From Bacteroidia bacterium (lineage in GTDB: Bacteria > Bacteroidota > Bacteroidia > Cytophagales > Cyclobacteriaceae), in assembly GCA_030425425.1 (NCBI GenBank), contig JAUIAO010000029.1, positions 1-64,000 of the forward strand: a stretch of DNA of 64,000 nucleotides, in the 5' to 3' direction. The position numbers were made by a program, and so were the translations under genes. A model generated the notes under the pieces. It was not told where the DNA came from, did not search any database, and saw only the letters and a program-made list of their open reading frames with translations. Positions 31,569-40,626 of this stretch are shown one piece after another. How positions within the stretch are numbered: the stretch's first letter is position 1; every line of letters starts with the position of its first letter.

Positions 31569-34501
31569 TGCTCAACACTCAATCATATTACAGCTTTAAG
31601 TATGGCCTGATGTCGATTATTCAGCTGATGGAGTGGGCGCAAGCCAATCGCTTCAAGACACTGGTGCTTACGGATATCAACACTACTGCCGGGAGTTTGG
31701 AATTCGTGCGTCAAGCACAGAAACATGATATCCGGCCTATATTGGGGATTGATTTTCGCAATGGAGCGGCTCAGCAGTTTGTGGCAATAGCCAGAAACAA
31801 TGCCGGCTTCCAGTCCGCTAATGCTTTTCTTTCGGCGCATTTACATGAAGAGAAACCTATGCCAGCTGAGACAGATCAGATCGAAAACTGTTTCATTATT
31901 TATCCACAATCGAATGTTCCCGATCGGTCGCTAAAGGACTTTGAGTTTGTAGGTGTCAAGCCTCATGAAGTGACTCGAGTTCGTTTTGTTTCTAAAATCC
32001 CAAGGGGGAAGCTGATTGCTTGTCCTTCTTATACGCTACCTCGGAAAGAAGATTTTGAGTTGCATTGTGTGCTGCGTGCTATTGATATGAACACTCTGGT
32101 GAGCAAATTAGAAGAATCAGACACTTGTCACCGGCAAGATGTTTTTCATTCAAAAAGTGAATTGATCAAGGTTTACGAAGACCTCCCGGAGGCTTTTGAA
32201 AACCTGAAACATGTGATTGAAAATAGTCACATTTCTTTCGATATTGGATCTGGAGTGGAGCCACAGAATCTCACTACATGGAGTGGGAGTGAAGACTCTG
32301 ACTATCGCAAAGTGCACGACTTATGTCTGGAGGGCTTGAAATATCGCTATGGGGAAAGTCCTTCTATGGAGATTAAAAGGAGAGTGGTGAAGGAGCTTCA
32401 GATCATTAAGCAGATGAGGTTTCTTTCCTATTTTTTGATCAGCTGGGATATTGTTCGGTATGCTCGCTCGCGAGGGTATTTTTATGTAGGGAGGGGAAGT
32501 GGTGCCAATAGCATTGTGGCGTATTTACTACGCATCACCGATGTAGATCCGGTTGATTTGAAGCTTTATTTTGAGCGGTTTATCAACCTGTTTCGGAAGA
32601 GTCCTCCGGATTTTGATATAGATTTTTCTTCATGGGACCGGGATGATGTCACCCAATATATTTTTGATCGGTATGATAATGCCGTCTTGCTGGCAGTTTA
32701 CAACACTTTTCAGCGAAAGTCCGTGATTCGGGAAATCGGGAAAGCTTTTGGTTTACCGGCTTATGAAATAGAGAAAATTCAAAAGGAGCCAGATCATGAG
32801 CTGGATCGTCATGCCAGATTGATTTTGCAATATGGTCATCGACTGACAGGGTTTCCAAGTCATCTCAGTGTGCATGCTGGTGGAGTGATCATTTCTGAGA
32901 AGCCGATACATTATTTCACGGCGACATCTCTGCCTCCAAAAGGTTTTCCGATCACGCATTTTGATATGCTGATAGCCGAGGATGTGGGTTTGTATAAGTT
33001 TGATATCCTCGGTCAGCGCGGATTGGGTAAGATCAAAGATGCCATCCAGATCATTAAGGAAAACCAGCCGGACAGGTTGCCAATCGACATTCACAACATC
33101 AAACTTTTTAAAGAGGATGAACTGGTGCGGATCAATTTGCGAGAAGCCAAGGCGATCGGTTGCTTTTATGTAGAGTCTCCAGCGATGCGGATGCTTTTGA
33201 CAAAACTGCGGTGCAGTGATTATCTCACTTTGGTGGCGGCCAGTTCCATTATTCGTCCAGGCGTGGCTAGCTCAGGAATGATGCGGGAGTATATATTGCG
33301 GTATCGCTTACCAGAAAAACGAAAAGAAGCACATCCGGTACTTTGGCAGATCATGCCTGATACGTATGGGATCATGGTCTATCAGGAAGATGTGATCAAG
33401 GTGGCACATTATTTTGCCAGGCTTACCCTGGCAGAAGCTGATGTGTTGCGCCGTGGAATGTCTGGGAAATACCGCTCACGAGCTGAGTTTCAGGAGGTAA
33501 AAGACAAGTTTTTCAATAATTGCCGGGAGAAGGGCTATGAAGATCAGCTTGCCAGTGAAGTATGGAGGCAGATTGAAAGCTTTGCAGGATATGCTTTTGC
33601 TAAAGGGCATTCAGCTTCCTATGCCATAGAGAGCTATCAGAGTATGTTTCTAAAATCTCACTATCCTTTGGAGTTTATGGTGGCAGTGATCAATAATGGT
33701 GGTGGTTTTTACAGTCGTGAATTATACATCCATGAGGCGCGGATGCATGGTGCGGACATTCAGCTGCCTTGCATCAACCGTGGACGAGATATCACAACTA
33801 TTCGTGGGAAGTCCATTTATCTGGGGCTCAACATGATCAAAGAACTGGAGCACAATACGGTAAGAGAAGCGATGCTGGAGCGAGCTAAAAATGGTCCGTT
33901 TCAATCGGTGGATGATTTTGTGAAACGTGTGAGTGTGTCGCTGGATCAGCTGAGCTTGCTGATCCGTATCGGGGCATTTCGGTTTACAGAAAAGGATAAA
34001 AAATCTCTGCTCTGGCATGCGCATTTTCTACTGGGCAATACGGGCAAAAGTGACAGCAAACTTTCCTTGTTTGATCCACCCGTGAAGAAATATGCCTTAC
34101 CTCAGATAGAGCATGATGATTTGGAGGATGTTTATGATGAGATGGAGCTTTTAGGATTTCCGCTGAGGAGTCCGTTTGATTTGCTGATGGAGAGGCCTGA
34201 TGAGCACGTGCTGGTCAGAGACCTGATGAAGTATGAAGGTAAGGCCGTCACCATGCTTGGCTATCTGGTCACTATCAAAAACACCGGAACATCACGAGGG
34301 GAGCGAATGCAATTCGGGACTTTTCTGGACGAAGAAGGTGCTTTTATTGATACGGTTCATTTTCCTCCGGTGGCCAAACAGTATCCATTTACCGGAAAGG
34401 GGATTTACTGGATCGTGGGTAAAGTAGTGGAAGAGTTTGATGCAGTGATTGTAGAAGTAGTAGCCATGAAAAGGCTGAAGTATGTGGCGATGGAGGTGTG
34501 A
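31568..34501 (+). CDS. dnaE2: Error-prone DnaE-like DNA polymerase III alpha subunit
   Basis: A 977-residue C-family polymerase, shorter than replicative DnaE (usually over 1100). An N-terminal PHP domain (1 to about 200) has a degraded first metal motif (SYYSFKYG where His is expected). The palm/fingers region has GRGSGANSIVAYLL and catalytic aspartates in PPDFDIDFS (about 346-354). Helix-hairpin-helix and OB-fold regions lie near the end (VTMLGYLVTIKNTG). The start is GTG at 31568, chosen because the PHP fold begins within the first ten residues. A shared promoter motif with dinB suggests a translesion pair. Confidence 0.85.
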   Translation: MLNTQSYYSFKYGLMSIIQLMEWAQANRFKTLVLTDINTTAGSLEFVRQAQKHDIRPILGIDFRNGAAQQFVAIARNNAGFQSANAFLSAHLHEEKPMPAETDQIENCFIIYPQSNVPDRSLKDFEFVGVKPHEVTRVRFVSKIPRGKLIACPSYTLPRKEDFELHCVLRAIDMNTLVSKLEESDTCHRQDVFHSKSELIKVYEDLPEAFENLKHVIENSHISFDIGSGVEPQNLTTWSGSEDSDYRKVHDLCLEGLKYRYGESPSMEIKRRVVKELQIIKQMRFLSYFLISWDIVRYARSRGYFYVGRGSGANSIVAYLLRITDVDPVDLKLYFERFINLFRKSPPDFDIDFSSWDRDDVTQYIFDRYDNAVLLAVYNTFQRKSVIREIGKAFGLPAYEIEKIQKEPDHELDRHARLILQYGHRLTGFPSHLSVHAGGVIISEKPIHYFTATSLPPKGFPITHFDMLIAEDVGLYKFDILGQRGLGKIKDAIQIIKENQPDRLPIDIHNIKLFKEDELVRINLREAKAIGCFYVESPAMRMLLTKLRCSDYLTLVAASSIIRPGVASSGMMREYILRYRLPEKRKEAHPVLWQIMPDTYGIMVYQEDVIKVAHYFARLTLAEADVLRRGMSGKYRSRAEFQEVKDKFFNNCREKGYEDQLASEVWRQIESFAGYAFAKGHSASYAIESYQSMFLKSHYPLEFMVAVINNGGGFYSRELYIHEARMHGADIQLPCINRGRDITTIRGKSIYLGLNMIKELEHNTVREAMLERAKNGPFQSVDDFVKRVSVSLDQLSLLIRIGAFRFTEKDKKSLLWHAHFLLGNTGKSDSKLSLFDPPVKKYALPQIEHDDLEDVYDEMELLGFPLRSPFDLLMERPDEHVLVRDLMKYEGKAVTMLGYLVTIKNTGTSRGERMQFGTFLDEEGAFIDTVHFPPVAKQYPFTGKGIYWIVGKVVEEFDAVIVEVVAMKRLKYVAMEV

Positions 34502-34511
34502 CTTTTGAGTG

Positions 34512-34877
34512 TCACTCAGGTAAACTATAGTAAAACTTTTCCTCTACGATCAGTTCGTTTTCCCAGTGCTGAATGGCTACCTCTTCCATGATGTAGTGCT
34601 CCCCGTCTTTGAAGGTTACTTCCATCCAGGTTTCGGCGGTTGTGATATTCTGATCATCATTGATGCATAAAGAATACAAGCCTCGCTTATGAACCGTTTC
34701 CACCATGCCCAGGAAATGTAGTAGTGACTCTTTTTGAGCCGATTTCCCAATACGGCGTTCGCCGGTAGGTACTTCCAGTACTTCTACATCCTCATGGTAA
34801 AACTGCTCTAATGCCTCCAACAGGTGATTTTTAGAGAGCATGACTTGTAGCTTGTGAGCAAGGTCGAGTACTGACAT
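34512..34877 (-). CDS. SnoaL/NTF2-like protein
   Basis: A 121-residue protein with the NTF2-like fold: a helical start (LAHKLQVMLSKNHLLEALEQ), FYHEDVEVLEVPTGERRIGK, and C-terminal strands ending VEEKFYYSLPE. Its function is not specified by sequence. It converges on the DnaE-like gene, with 10 bases between stops. Confidence 0.7.
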   Translation of the reverse strand: MSVLDLAHKLQVMLSKNHLLEALEQFYHEDVEVLEVPTGERRIGKSAQKESLLHFLGMVETVHKRGLYSLCINDDQNITTAETWMEVTFKDGEHYIMEEVAIQHWENELIVEEKFYYSLPE

Positions 34878-34924
34878 AGTTCTTTTTTGTTGGCAATTTA
34901 TTCATTATTGGTGGATCAAGATTC

Positions 34925-35073
34925 AATTGAATCCCACTAGTGGGTTTTATTCCCTGACCCTTTGGGTCGAGAGGAATTAAACTCCATCAAATACCTCGAT
35001 GGCTCTTCCCCGAGGTAGTTTATTTTATTAATTACTATAAAAATAGTTGTATTATTATAATTATAGTTATAGT
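34925..35073 (+). promoter_or_regulatory. Intergenic hairpins and probable BlaI-type operator
   Basis: Two hairpin-forming palindromes (CCCACTAGTGGG near 34936; ACCTCG...CGAGGT near 34993-35015) precede a very A/T-rich stretch with the dyad ACTAT-AAAA-ATAGT (35034-35047) and further TATAGT half-sites (about 35063-35073). BlaI/MecI regulators bind such TAC/ACT-type dyads and are autoregulated, so this is the likely operator of the blaI-like gene at 35082. Confidence 0.5.
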
Positions 35074-35081
35074 ATTGCTTC

Positions 35082-35453
35082 ATGAAGGAATTGACCAAAG
35101 CAGAGGAACAACTCATGCAAGTACTTTGGAAGCTGGAAAAAGCTTATTTAAAAGACATTGTCGAGGAATATGATGAGCCTAAACCTGCATACACTACGAT
35201 ATCTACGGTGGTAAATGTGCTGGTGAAAAAGGGAGTAATTGGATTTAATACTCACGGCAAATCTCGAGAATATTATCCGCTCCTGGCAAAAGAGGCATAC
35301 ACGCGGCAATCGGTCAATGGTCTGATCAATACCTTTTTTGACAATTCGACACAGAAGTTTGCATCATTCTTTGCCAGTCAAAACGAGCTGACAGTGGAGG
35401 AATTGCAGCAAATCCGAAAGATGATTGATGATCAAATAGCAAAAAAAGGATGA
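35082..35453 (+). CDS. BlaI/MecI-family transcriptional repressor
   Basis: A 123-residue winged-helix repressor. It starts MKELTKAEEQLMQVLWKLEK, has the recognition region PAYTTISTVVNVLVKKGVIG (about 34-53), and a C-terminal dimerisation helix. In the family the partner membrane metalloprotease (BlaR1/MecR1) triggers its cleavage. Here the partner is the M56 gene that starts one base after this stop, so they form a repressor-sensor operon. Confidence 0.92.
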   Translation: MKELTKAEEQLMQVLWKLEKAYLKDIVEEYDEPKPAYTTISTVVNVLVKKGVIGFNTHGKSREYYPLLAKEAYTRQSVNGLINTFFDNSTQKFASFFASQNELTVEELQQIRKMIDDQIAKKG

Positions 35454-35454
35454 T

Positions 35455-37230
35455 ATGGAAAATATGATTGTATATCTGTTGAAGGTCATCGTGATACAAG
35501 CTATATGCTATGGAGTATACAGTGCATTCTTTGCTCAAACGAAGTATCATGCTGCTAATAGATTTTTTCTGTTGATTGCTTTCTTTGGTGCTTTCTCGAT
35601 TCCCTTCATCAAAACTCAAAAACCAGATTTACCTGCTCAATGGGCAGATAGCTCAATAACCGTGTGGGTGGAAGACTCACAAGAGTTCTGGCAGCTGGTG
35701 CCTAAAACAGAGCAAATAGGGCATTTGCTGGATTTTGGGCTGTTATTACAGATTATTTATTTGACAGTGGCCATGTGGCTTTTGGTGAAGTCTATTTTCT
35801 ATTTATTGTTTATTCAAAAACTCAAAAAACAATCAGAGTATGTAACAAAAAATTGGTTTAAACTTTTCAAAACGAATCGCTCTCATGCGTTCAGTTTTTT
35901 CAAGGATGTTTTTATGCCACAGCAGGTTTTCGGCACAGAAGCATTCAGCCAGATTCTGGATCATGAGTGTGAGCACGCGCGGCAGATGCACTCTGTGGAT
36001 CGGCTGCTGATGGATCTGATGATTTCGCTGTTTTGGTTCAATCCCTTCATTTATTGGTATCGAAACGCACTCATTCAAATCCACGAATATCAGGCAGATG
36101 AAGCGGCTGCCAAGCGGGCTGGTGATCTAATTGACTATCAGGAAACCCTGTTTGCACAGCTCCAATCTCCGATATCTCACGGTTTGGTGAGTCATTTCAA
36201 TTTCTCATTGATTAAAAAAAGAATTGTGATGATCAACAAACGAAAGAATAAATTAGAAGCCTGGAAATACATTGTAATACTGCCTTTATTGGCGTCTGTC
36301 ATCTTTGCTTTTACCAGCAAAGAGATGGTAAAACCGATAGAAAGTGCCGGGAACACTATCTCAGGAATTATTGGGCCATTTTCCAACACCAAATATTCAT
36401 TTCCAGATGATTTGATTTTAATCCAGAATAGTGATCGGCCATCGATTTTGCCATTAAAAGATTCGGATAAAATCCGGAAAACCTCTGGGTTTGGTAAACG
36501 AAAAGATCCTATATCTAAGGAGCTCAAACAACACCAGGGTATTGATTTTGCAGCTCCAAAAGGTACTCCGGTGATAGCTGCAGCAGATGGGAAAGTAGTT
36601 TTCACTAAATATCATCCCAATGGGTATGGCAAACATATCCTCATCCAGCATGGAGACAAATGGCAAACCAAATATGCTCAGCTTTCCGAGATGATGGTAG
36701 AGGAAGGTGATCTGGTGAAAAAAGGACAATTAATTGGTGAAGTAGGCAGTTCAGGAAGATCTACAGCTCCACACCTGCACTATGAAGTGATCGAAATGGG
36801 AATCGGACATAAAAATCCTGAAGATTTTATCAGTGATTATTCTTTCCGAAAGGTAGAGGAAAAGAAGACCGGTGCTATCGATCCGGCACAAGAACAGAAA
36901 TGGCTGGCGAGTCATAACTATGAGGGTGAAGCAGAGAGCAAGGTTCTTGAAGAAAAAATTGTTGCTGAGCAGCTCAAAATGGAGAAACAACAGATGAAGT
37001 TTGAATCTGCTCAGAGTAAACTCGAGCTGGAGCAGTTGGAGATGGAGGAGCAGCAAAAATTATTGGCTAAACAGCAGGTAAAACTAGAGGAGCTTGAAAG
37101 GCAAATAGAGCAAAAGCAACTCCAGATTGAAGAAAAGCAGCGGATGAAAGAGGAATTGCAGAAAGTAAAAGAGAAAATAAACAAGCGACCAGAAAGGCGA
37201 AAGCAGAAGGTTAAGAGCAAGGAAAGGTAA
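35455..37230 (+). CDS. M56-M23 fusion: BlaR1-like membrane protease with LytM domain and coiled coil
   Basis: A 591-residue membrane protein. The N-terminal M56 domain (about 1-290) has membrane helices and zinc motif HECEH (170-174), with further ligand candidates in IHEYQADEAA (209-218). A periplasmic M23/LytM endopeptidase domain follows (about 340-460) with intact HQGID (360-364) and HLH (440-442) motifs. A long Glu/Gln/Lys-rich coiled coil (about 480-575) and a basic tail end it. It couples a BlaR1-like signalling protease to a peptidoglycan hydrolase fold instead of a penicillin-binding sensor. The signal and substrate are unknown. Confidence 0.88.
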   Translation: MENMIVYLLKVIVIQAICYGVYSAFFAQTKYHAANRFFLLIAFFGAFSIPFIKTQKPDLPAQWADSSITVWVEDSQEFWQLVPKTEQIGHLLDFGLLLQIIYLTVAMWLLVKSIFYLLFIQKLKKQSEYVTKNWFKLFKTNRSHAFSFFKDVFMPQQVFGTEAFSQILDHECEHARQMHSVDRLLMDLMISLFWFNPFIYWYRNALIQIHEYQADEAAAKRAGDLIDYQETLFAQLQSPISHGLVSHFNFSLIKKRIVMINKRKNKLEAWKYIVILPLLASVIFAFTSKEMVKPIESAGNTISGIIGPFSNTKYSFPDDLILIQNSDRPSILPLKDSDKIRKTSGFGKRKDPISKELKQHQGIDFAAPKGTPVIAAADGKVVFTKYHPNGYGKHILIQHGDKWQTKYAQLSEMMVEEGDLVKKGQLIGEVGSSGRSTAPHLHYEVIEMGIGHKNPEDFISDYSFRKVEEKKTGAIDPAQEQKWLASHNYEGEAESKVLEEKIVAEQLKMEKQQMKFESAQSKLELEQLEMEEQQKLLAKQQVKLEELERQIEQKQLQIEEKQRMKEELQKVKEKINKRPERRKQKVKSKER

Positions 37231-37233
37231 CAG

Positions 37234-37256
37234 AAGCCGGGTACTACCCGGCTTTC
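37234..37256 (+). terminator. Terminator of the blaI-M56 operon
   Basis: AAGCCGGGT pairs with ACCCGGCTT around ACT, followed by T-rich sequence, starting 3 bases after the stop codon. Confidence 0.75.
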
Positions 37257-37375
37257 GTATGTTTTACCAAAAAATAATTGAATGTACTGTGATTTTTGGC
37301 ATTCATCAGTTAATTTCCATCAGGAATGGCCGGTAGGTGCCGGTCTAGAATTTACCACATAACCAACTAATACAC

Positions 37376-37756
37376 ATGGCGAAAAAAGTAAAACTCAACC
37401 TTACATATTCTGCAGACAAACTTTGGTGGAGTACTGATGGGATGAATTGGGCGATAGTAGGCCCCAGCTCACCGGTTACTATCCTGGATAAAGATGCGGA
37501 TATTCAATGGTTGGCAGATGGCACTATAGAGATTGTAGATATAATTCCACAGAATACTGGTGTTATGGATAAGCCTACCGGAAATGTAAAAGACAAGATT
37601 GGGAAGATCAAGGACAAAGTAAAAACAGGTGACCGGTGCAAGTACGATGTAGTCATCAAAGTAGCTGCTACCGGGCAGGAAATATCTTTTGATCCAGATA
37701 TTCAGGTTTGTTCACCTGAACCTCCAACAGGTTGTCCTCCATTACCTCCTAAATAA
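37376..37756 (+). CDS. Hypothetical protein, paralogue of the interrupted gene downstream
   Basis: A 126-residue protein without a signal peptide. It begins MAKKVKLNLTYSADKLWWST and carries NWAIVGPSSPVTIL, then a Lys-rich middle and a conserved end DPDIQVCSPEPPTGCPPLPP. The same start and end blocks occur in the lipoprotein-like gene at 37991. Not recognised; perhaps a small beta-sandwich domain family. Confidence 0.6.
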   Translation: MAKKVKLNLTYSADKLWWSTDGMNWAIVGPSSPVTILDKDADIQWLADGTIEIVDIIPQNTGVMDKPTGNVKDKIGKIKDKVKTGDRCKYDVVIKVAATGQEISFDPDIQVCSPEPPTGCPPLPPK

Positions 37757-37830
37757 CGTTAAGTTTATTGTAATTGCAGATTATAATAAATATAATAAGT
37801 TGGAATTTATTTATTGAGTGAAGATTAAAT

Positions 37831-37872
37831 GAGGCTGTCAAATAATAATTTGAATTGGCCTCTTTTTTTTTT
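37831..37872 (+). terminator. Terminator
   Basis: GAGGC...GCCTC with an inner CAAAT/ATTTG helix, followed by ten or more T's. Confidence 0.8.
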
Positions 37873-37990
37873 CCGGGTCAAATCTCTGTGAATTCTTCTT
37901 ATCCAAGCTCTGAAAATATAAATCGAATAATTTGCAAATAACATAGTTGTTAGTAACCTATCCGTATGTTTAATTTTTTATAAATATATT

Positions 37991-38506
37991 ATGAAAGTAA
38001 AAAGAATCAGTTGGGCGGTATTGACAGTACTTCTTAGTGCAGCGCTGTTTTATGCTTGTACCAATGACCCGGAAACAGAGGCACCTATACCTGAAATCCA
38101 AAGTACTGCATTAGAAGAGGTGCCATTATCCAATGTTGTTACGATTTATCTTACTTACAGCGAAGATTTACTTTGGTGGAGTTCGGATAAAACTAATTGG
38201 GGAATAGTAGGCCCTAATTCTCCTACTACGATGGTGCAATATGATACACAAGTACAGTGGAAATATGATGACACTATTGAATCAATAGATGTATCATTTG
38301 CTGACTCAGAATTCTAGCAGTCTAAGAGTAGTCTGGAAGGAATTTTGTCTGCAGCAGTCAGTCCTGTAGTAGAGAATGGGTCTGTTTTGAAATACAGCAT
38401 CTTGCTCACTATCCCAGGGGTGAAAGAAGTGATCGAAATAGATCCAGATATTCAGGTTTGTTCACCTGAACCTCCAAGTGGCTGTCCTCCGCAACCGCAA
38501 GACTAA
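37991..38506 (+). pseudogene. Lipoprotein-like paralogue interrupted by an in-frame TAG
   Basis: The gene starts with a lipoprotein-type signal (LLSAALFYACTNDPE) and the family block LLWWSSDKTNWGIVGPNSPT. An in-frame TAG at 38315-38317 stops it after 108 residues. The frame then continues without interruption (QSKSSLEGILSAAVSPVVEN onward) to IDPDIQVCSPEPPSGCPPQP and a TAA at 38504-38506, matching the end of the paralogue at 37376. A single nonsense change, readthrough or a sequencing error are all possible. Confidence 0.75.
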
Positions 38507-38525
38507 TTTAAAAGATCATTATATT

Positions 38526-38553
38526 AGCGATTCTGTCAGGAATCGCTTTTTTT
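38526..38553 (+). terminator. Terminator abutting the kinase start codon
   Basis: AGCGATTC pairs with GAATCGCT around TGTCAG, followed by seven T's that end directly at the ATG of the next gene (38554). It ends the upstream (pseudo)gene and would attenuate any readthrough into the kinase. Confidence 0.8.
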
Positions 38554-40446
38554 ATGTTCAAGAAGTATTTTATTTTTCTGGGAGTATTTCTGTTCTTGGT
38601 TCGTATCCATTCTGCCCAAACAGTACTTGCCGATAGCCTATCAAAAGCACTTCAAAAGTACTCGAGTACTGAAGAAAGAAATGAAGCATTAGTACAGTTA
38701 TTGGCCGAATTTCGGTATTCCCCTGATTCTACCTTTAAATATGGGCAAAAGCTTCTTCAAGCACGTGAGTTGGACCTGAGACATTTGGCATCTGCACATT
38801 TTTATCTGGGTCAGGCGTATCACTTGAAGGGAGAATATGAAAAGAGTGTTGATCATTTATTTCAGTCTTCCAACTTTTTTCATGCAGCAAACTTGAGTAG
38901 CTATTCTGCGGATATAGCATTGGCCGGGGTATATGGTAAAATAGGGGATGTAAAAAAAGCCAGTCTCTATTTTCATAAAGCAATAGATCAATCAAAAACC
39001 TCCTCAGATATAGTTGCTACCTACAATAACTTTGCTCAGTCCTTTTACGATAATCATATTTATGATTCTGCTTATTTTTATTTTCATATGGCCAGAGATT
39101 CCGCACGATCCAATGCCATGCGGGGTTACGATGAATTTTTGACAGGCAATATCGGGATGGTCAATTTGAAGCTTGGGCGTCTGGACTCAGCAGAAAAGCA
39201 GCTTCAGGTAGCCGTTAATGAGTTTAAAGGTTCGAATAATTTATCAGCTTCATTAGCCTTTGAATCCCTCTTAGCAGAGGTGTATTATGAGCGTGGTGAA
39301 TATGACAAAGCCACTCCTATAGTAAAATCCGTAATAGATAAAGCATCGTTGGCTGATCTGAAAGCGCAACTACGCGATAGTTATCACCTACTGTCGAAAA
39401 TTGGAGAAAAGGAAAACAACTATGAATTGTCTTTAGAGGCATTTAAGAACTATGTTGCGCTGGAAGACAGTATAAAAGACATAGAAGTAGTCCGGCGCAT
39501 AGGGAATATGCAGACCGAGTATGAAGTAGGCCAAAAACAGGCTGAATTGGATCTTGTAAACGAGCAGAGAAGAACAGAAAGAATCATTCTTTACGGTGTT
39601 GTCGCCGCTGCGATAGTATTTGTTTCCTTTGGGCTTATTCTGCTGAGGTTATATCGCGAAAAATCCAGATTGAACCTCAAACTCGAAGAACAAAAAACAG
39701 AGTTGGAAGACCAAAAAGAGATATTGGAAAATCAGAAGGTGGAATTGGAGTCACTAAATGAGACGAAGGACAAGTTTTTCTCCATTATTTCACATGACTT
39801 GAGAGGTCCGGTGAGTTCGTTTTTTGGAATTAGCCGGATGATCAAGTTTTTGGTGGAAAATAAGGCTACTGATTCTTTATTGGAAATAGCAGATGATATT
39901 GATGAATCCGTAGATAAACTTTCCAAGCTTTTGGATGGGTTGCTCAACTGGGCTTCACAGCAAAGAGGACGGATACCTTATGAACCAGAAAAGATACAAT
40001 TAAAATCCATTTCCGATGATTTGGTGAAGACGCTTTCCAATATGGCCAAGGGTAAAAAAATTGATTTGAAAAGTGAAGTGAACGGCGATATTGAACTATT
40101 TGTAGATAAGAATACTACTATGACGATTATTCGAAATCTCGTCAATAATTCGCTCAAATTTACAGATGAAGGCGGTGAAGTGAAAATCACGGCTAGTCAA
40201 TTCGAAAATATGGCAATTCTAAAAGTAATTGATAATGGTGTAGGAATGTCACCAGAAAAGATGGAGGGACTTTTTAAACTAAGCGGTGAGCGAAGTACTT
40301 ATGGTACATCAGGAGAGAAAGGGCTAGGGCTGGGACTTCAGCTTGTGAAAGAATTTGCTGAGCTCAATAAAGGTTCAGTTTCAGTAGAAAGTGAAGAGGG
40401 AAAAGGCACTACATTTATGGTCAATCTTCCTCTCTTTCAGCAATAA
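38554..40446 (+). CDS. TPR-containing sensor histidine kinase
   Basis: A 630-residue kinase: signal peptide (1 to about 21), periplasmic TPR repeats (about 30-320), one membrane segment (about 345-368, IILYGVVAAAIVFVSFGLIL) and a coiled coil (370-405). HisKA follows with SIISHDLRGPVSSFFG (His about 413), then HATPase with IIRNLVNNSLKFT, DNGVGM and GLGLGLQLVKEFAEL. No response regulator is adjacent, so it is an orphan kinase. Its ATG sits immediately after the poly-T of a terminator, which leaves no separate ribosome-binding site. A downstream start would lose the signal peptide. Confidence 0.9.
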   Translation: MFKKYFIFLGVFLFLVRIHSAQTVLADSLSKALQKYSSTEERNEALVQLLAEFRYSPDSTFKYGQKLLQARELDLRHLASAHFYLGQAYHLKGEYEKSVDHLFQSSNFFHAANLSSYSADIALAGVYGKIGDVKKASLYFHKAIDQSKTSSDIVATYNNFAQSFYDNHIYDSAYFYFHMARDSARSNAMRGYDEFLTGNIGMVNLKLGRLDSAEKQLQVAVNEFKGSNNLSASLAFESLLAEVYYERGEYDKATPIVKSVIDKASLADLKAQLRDSYHLLSKIGEKENNYELSLEAFKNYVALEDSIKDIEVVRRIGNMQTEYEVGQKQAELDLVNEQRRTERIILYGVVAAAIVFVSFGLILLRLYREKSRLNLKLEEQKTELEDQKEILENQKVELESLNETKDKFFSIISHDLRGPVSSFFGISRMIKFLVENKATDSLLEIADDIDESVDKLSKLLDGLLNWASQQRGRIPYEPEKIQLKSISDDLVKTLSNMAKGKKIDLKSEVNGDIELFVDKNTTMTIIRNLVNNSLKFTDEGGEVKITASQFENMAILKVIDNGVGMSPEKMEGLFKLSGERSTYGTSGEKGLGLGLQLVKEFAELNKGSVSVESEEGKGTTFMVNLPLFQQ

Positions 40447-40626
40447 TCACTTTGCATCCGGGTGAGAACAATGAATTTTGATATTCGGTGGGTACCCATT
40501 TTTTTGATTCCAGATTCAAGGTCTTGTATATATGGATAAAAATCAGCTTCGATACTAATAAAGTTCACATTATCAGATATTTAACTAAATAGGTTTAGAG
40601 GCGAAATTTGTGGAAACTATCCACAT

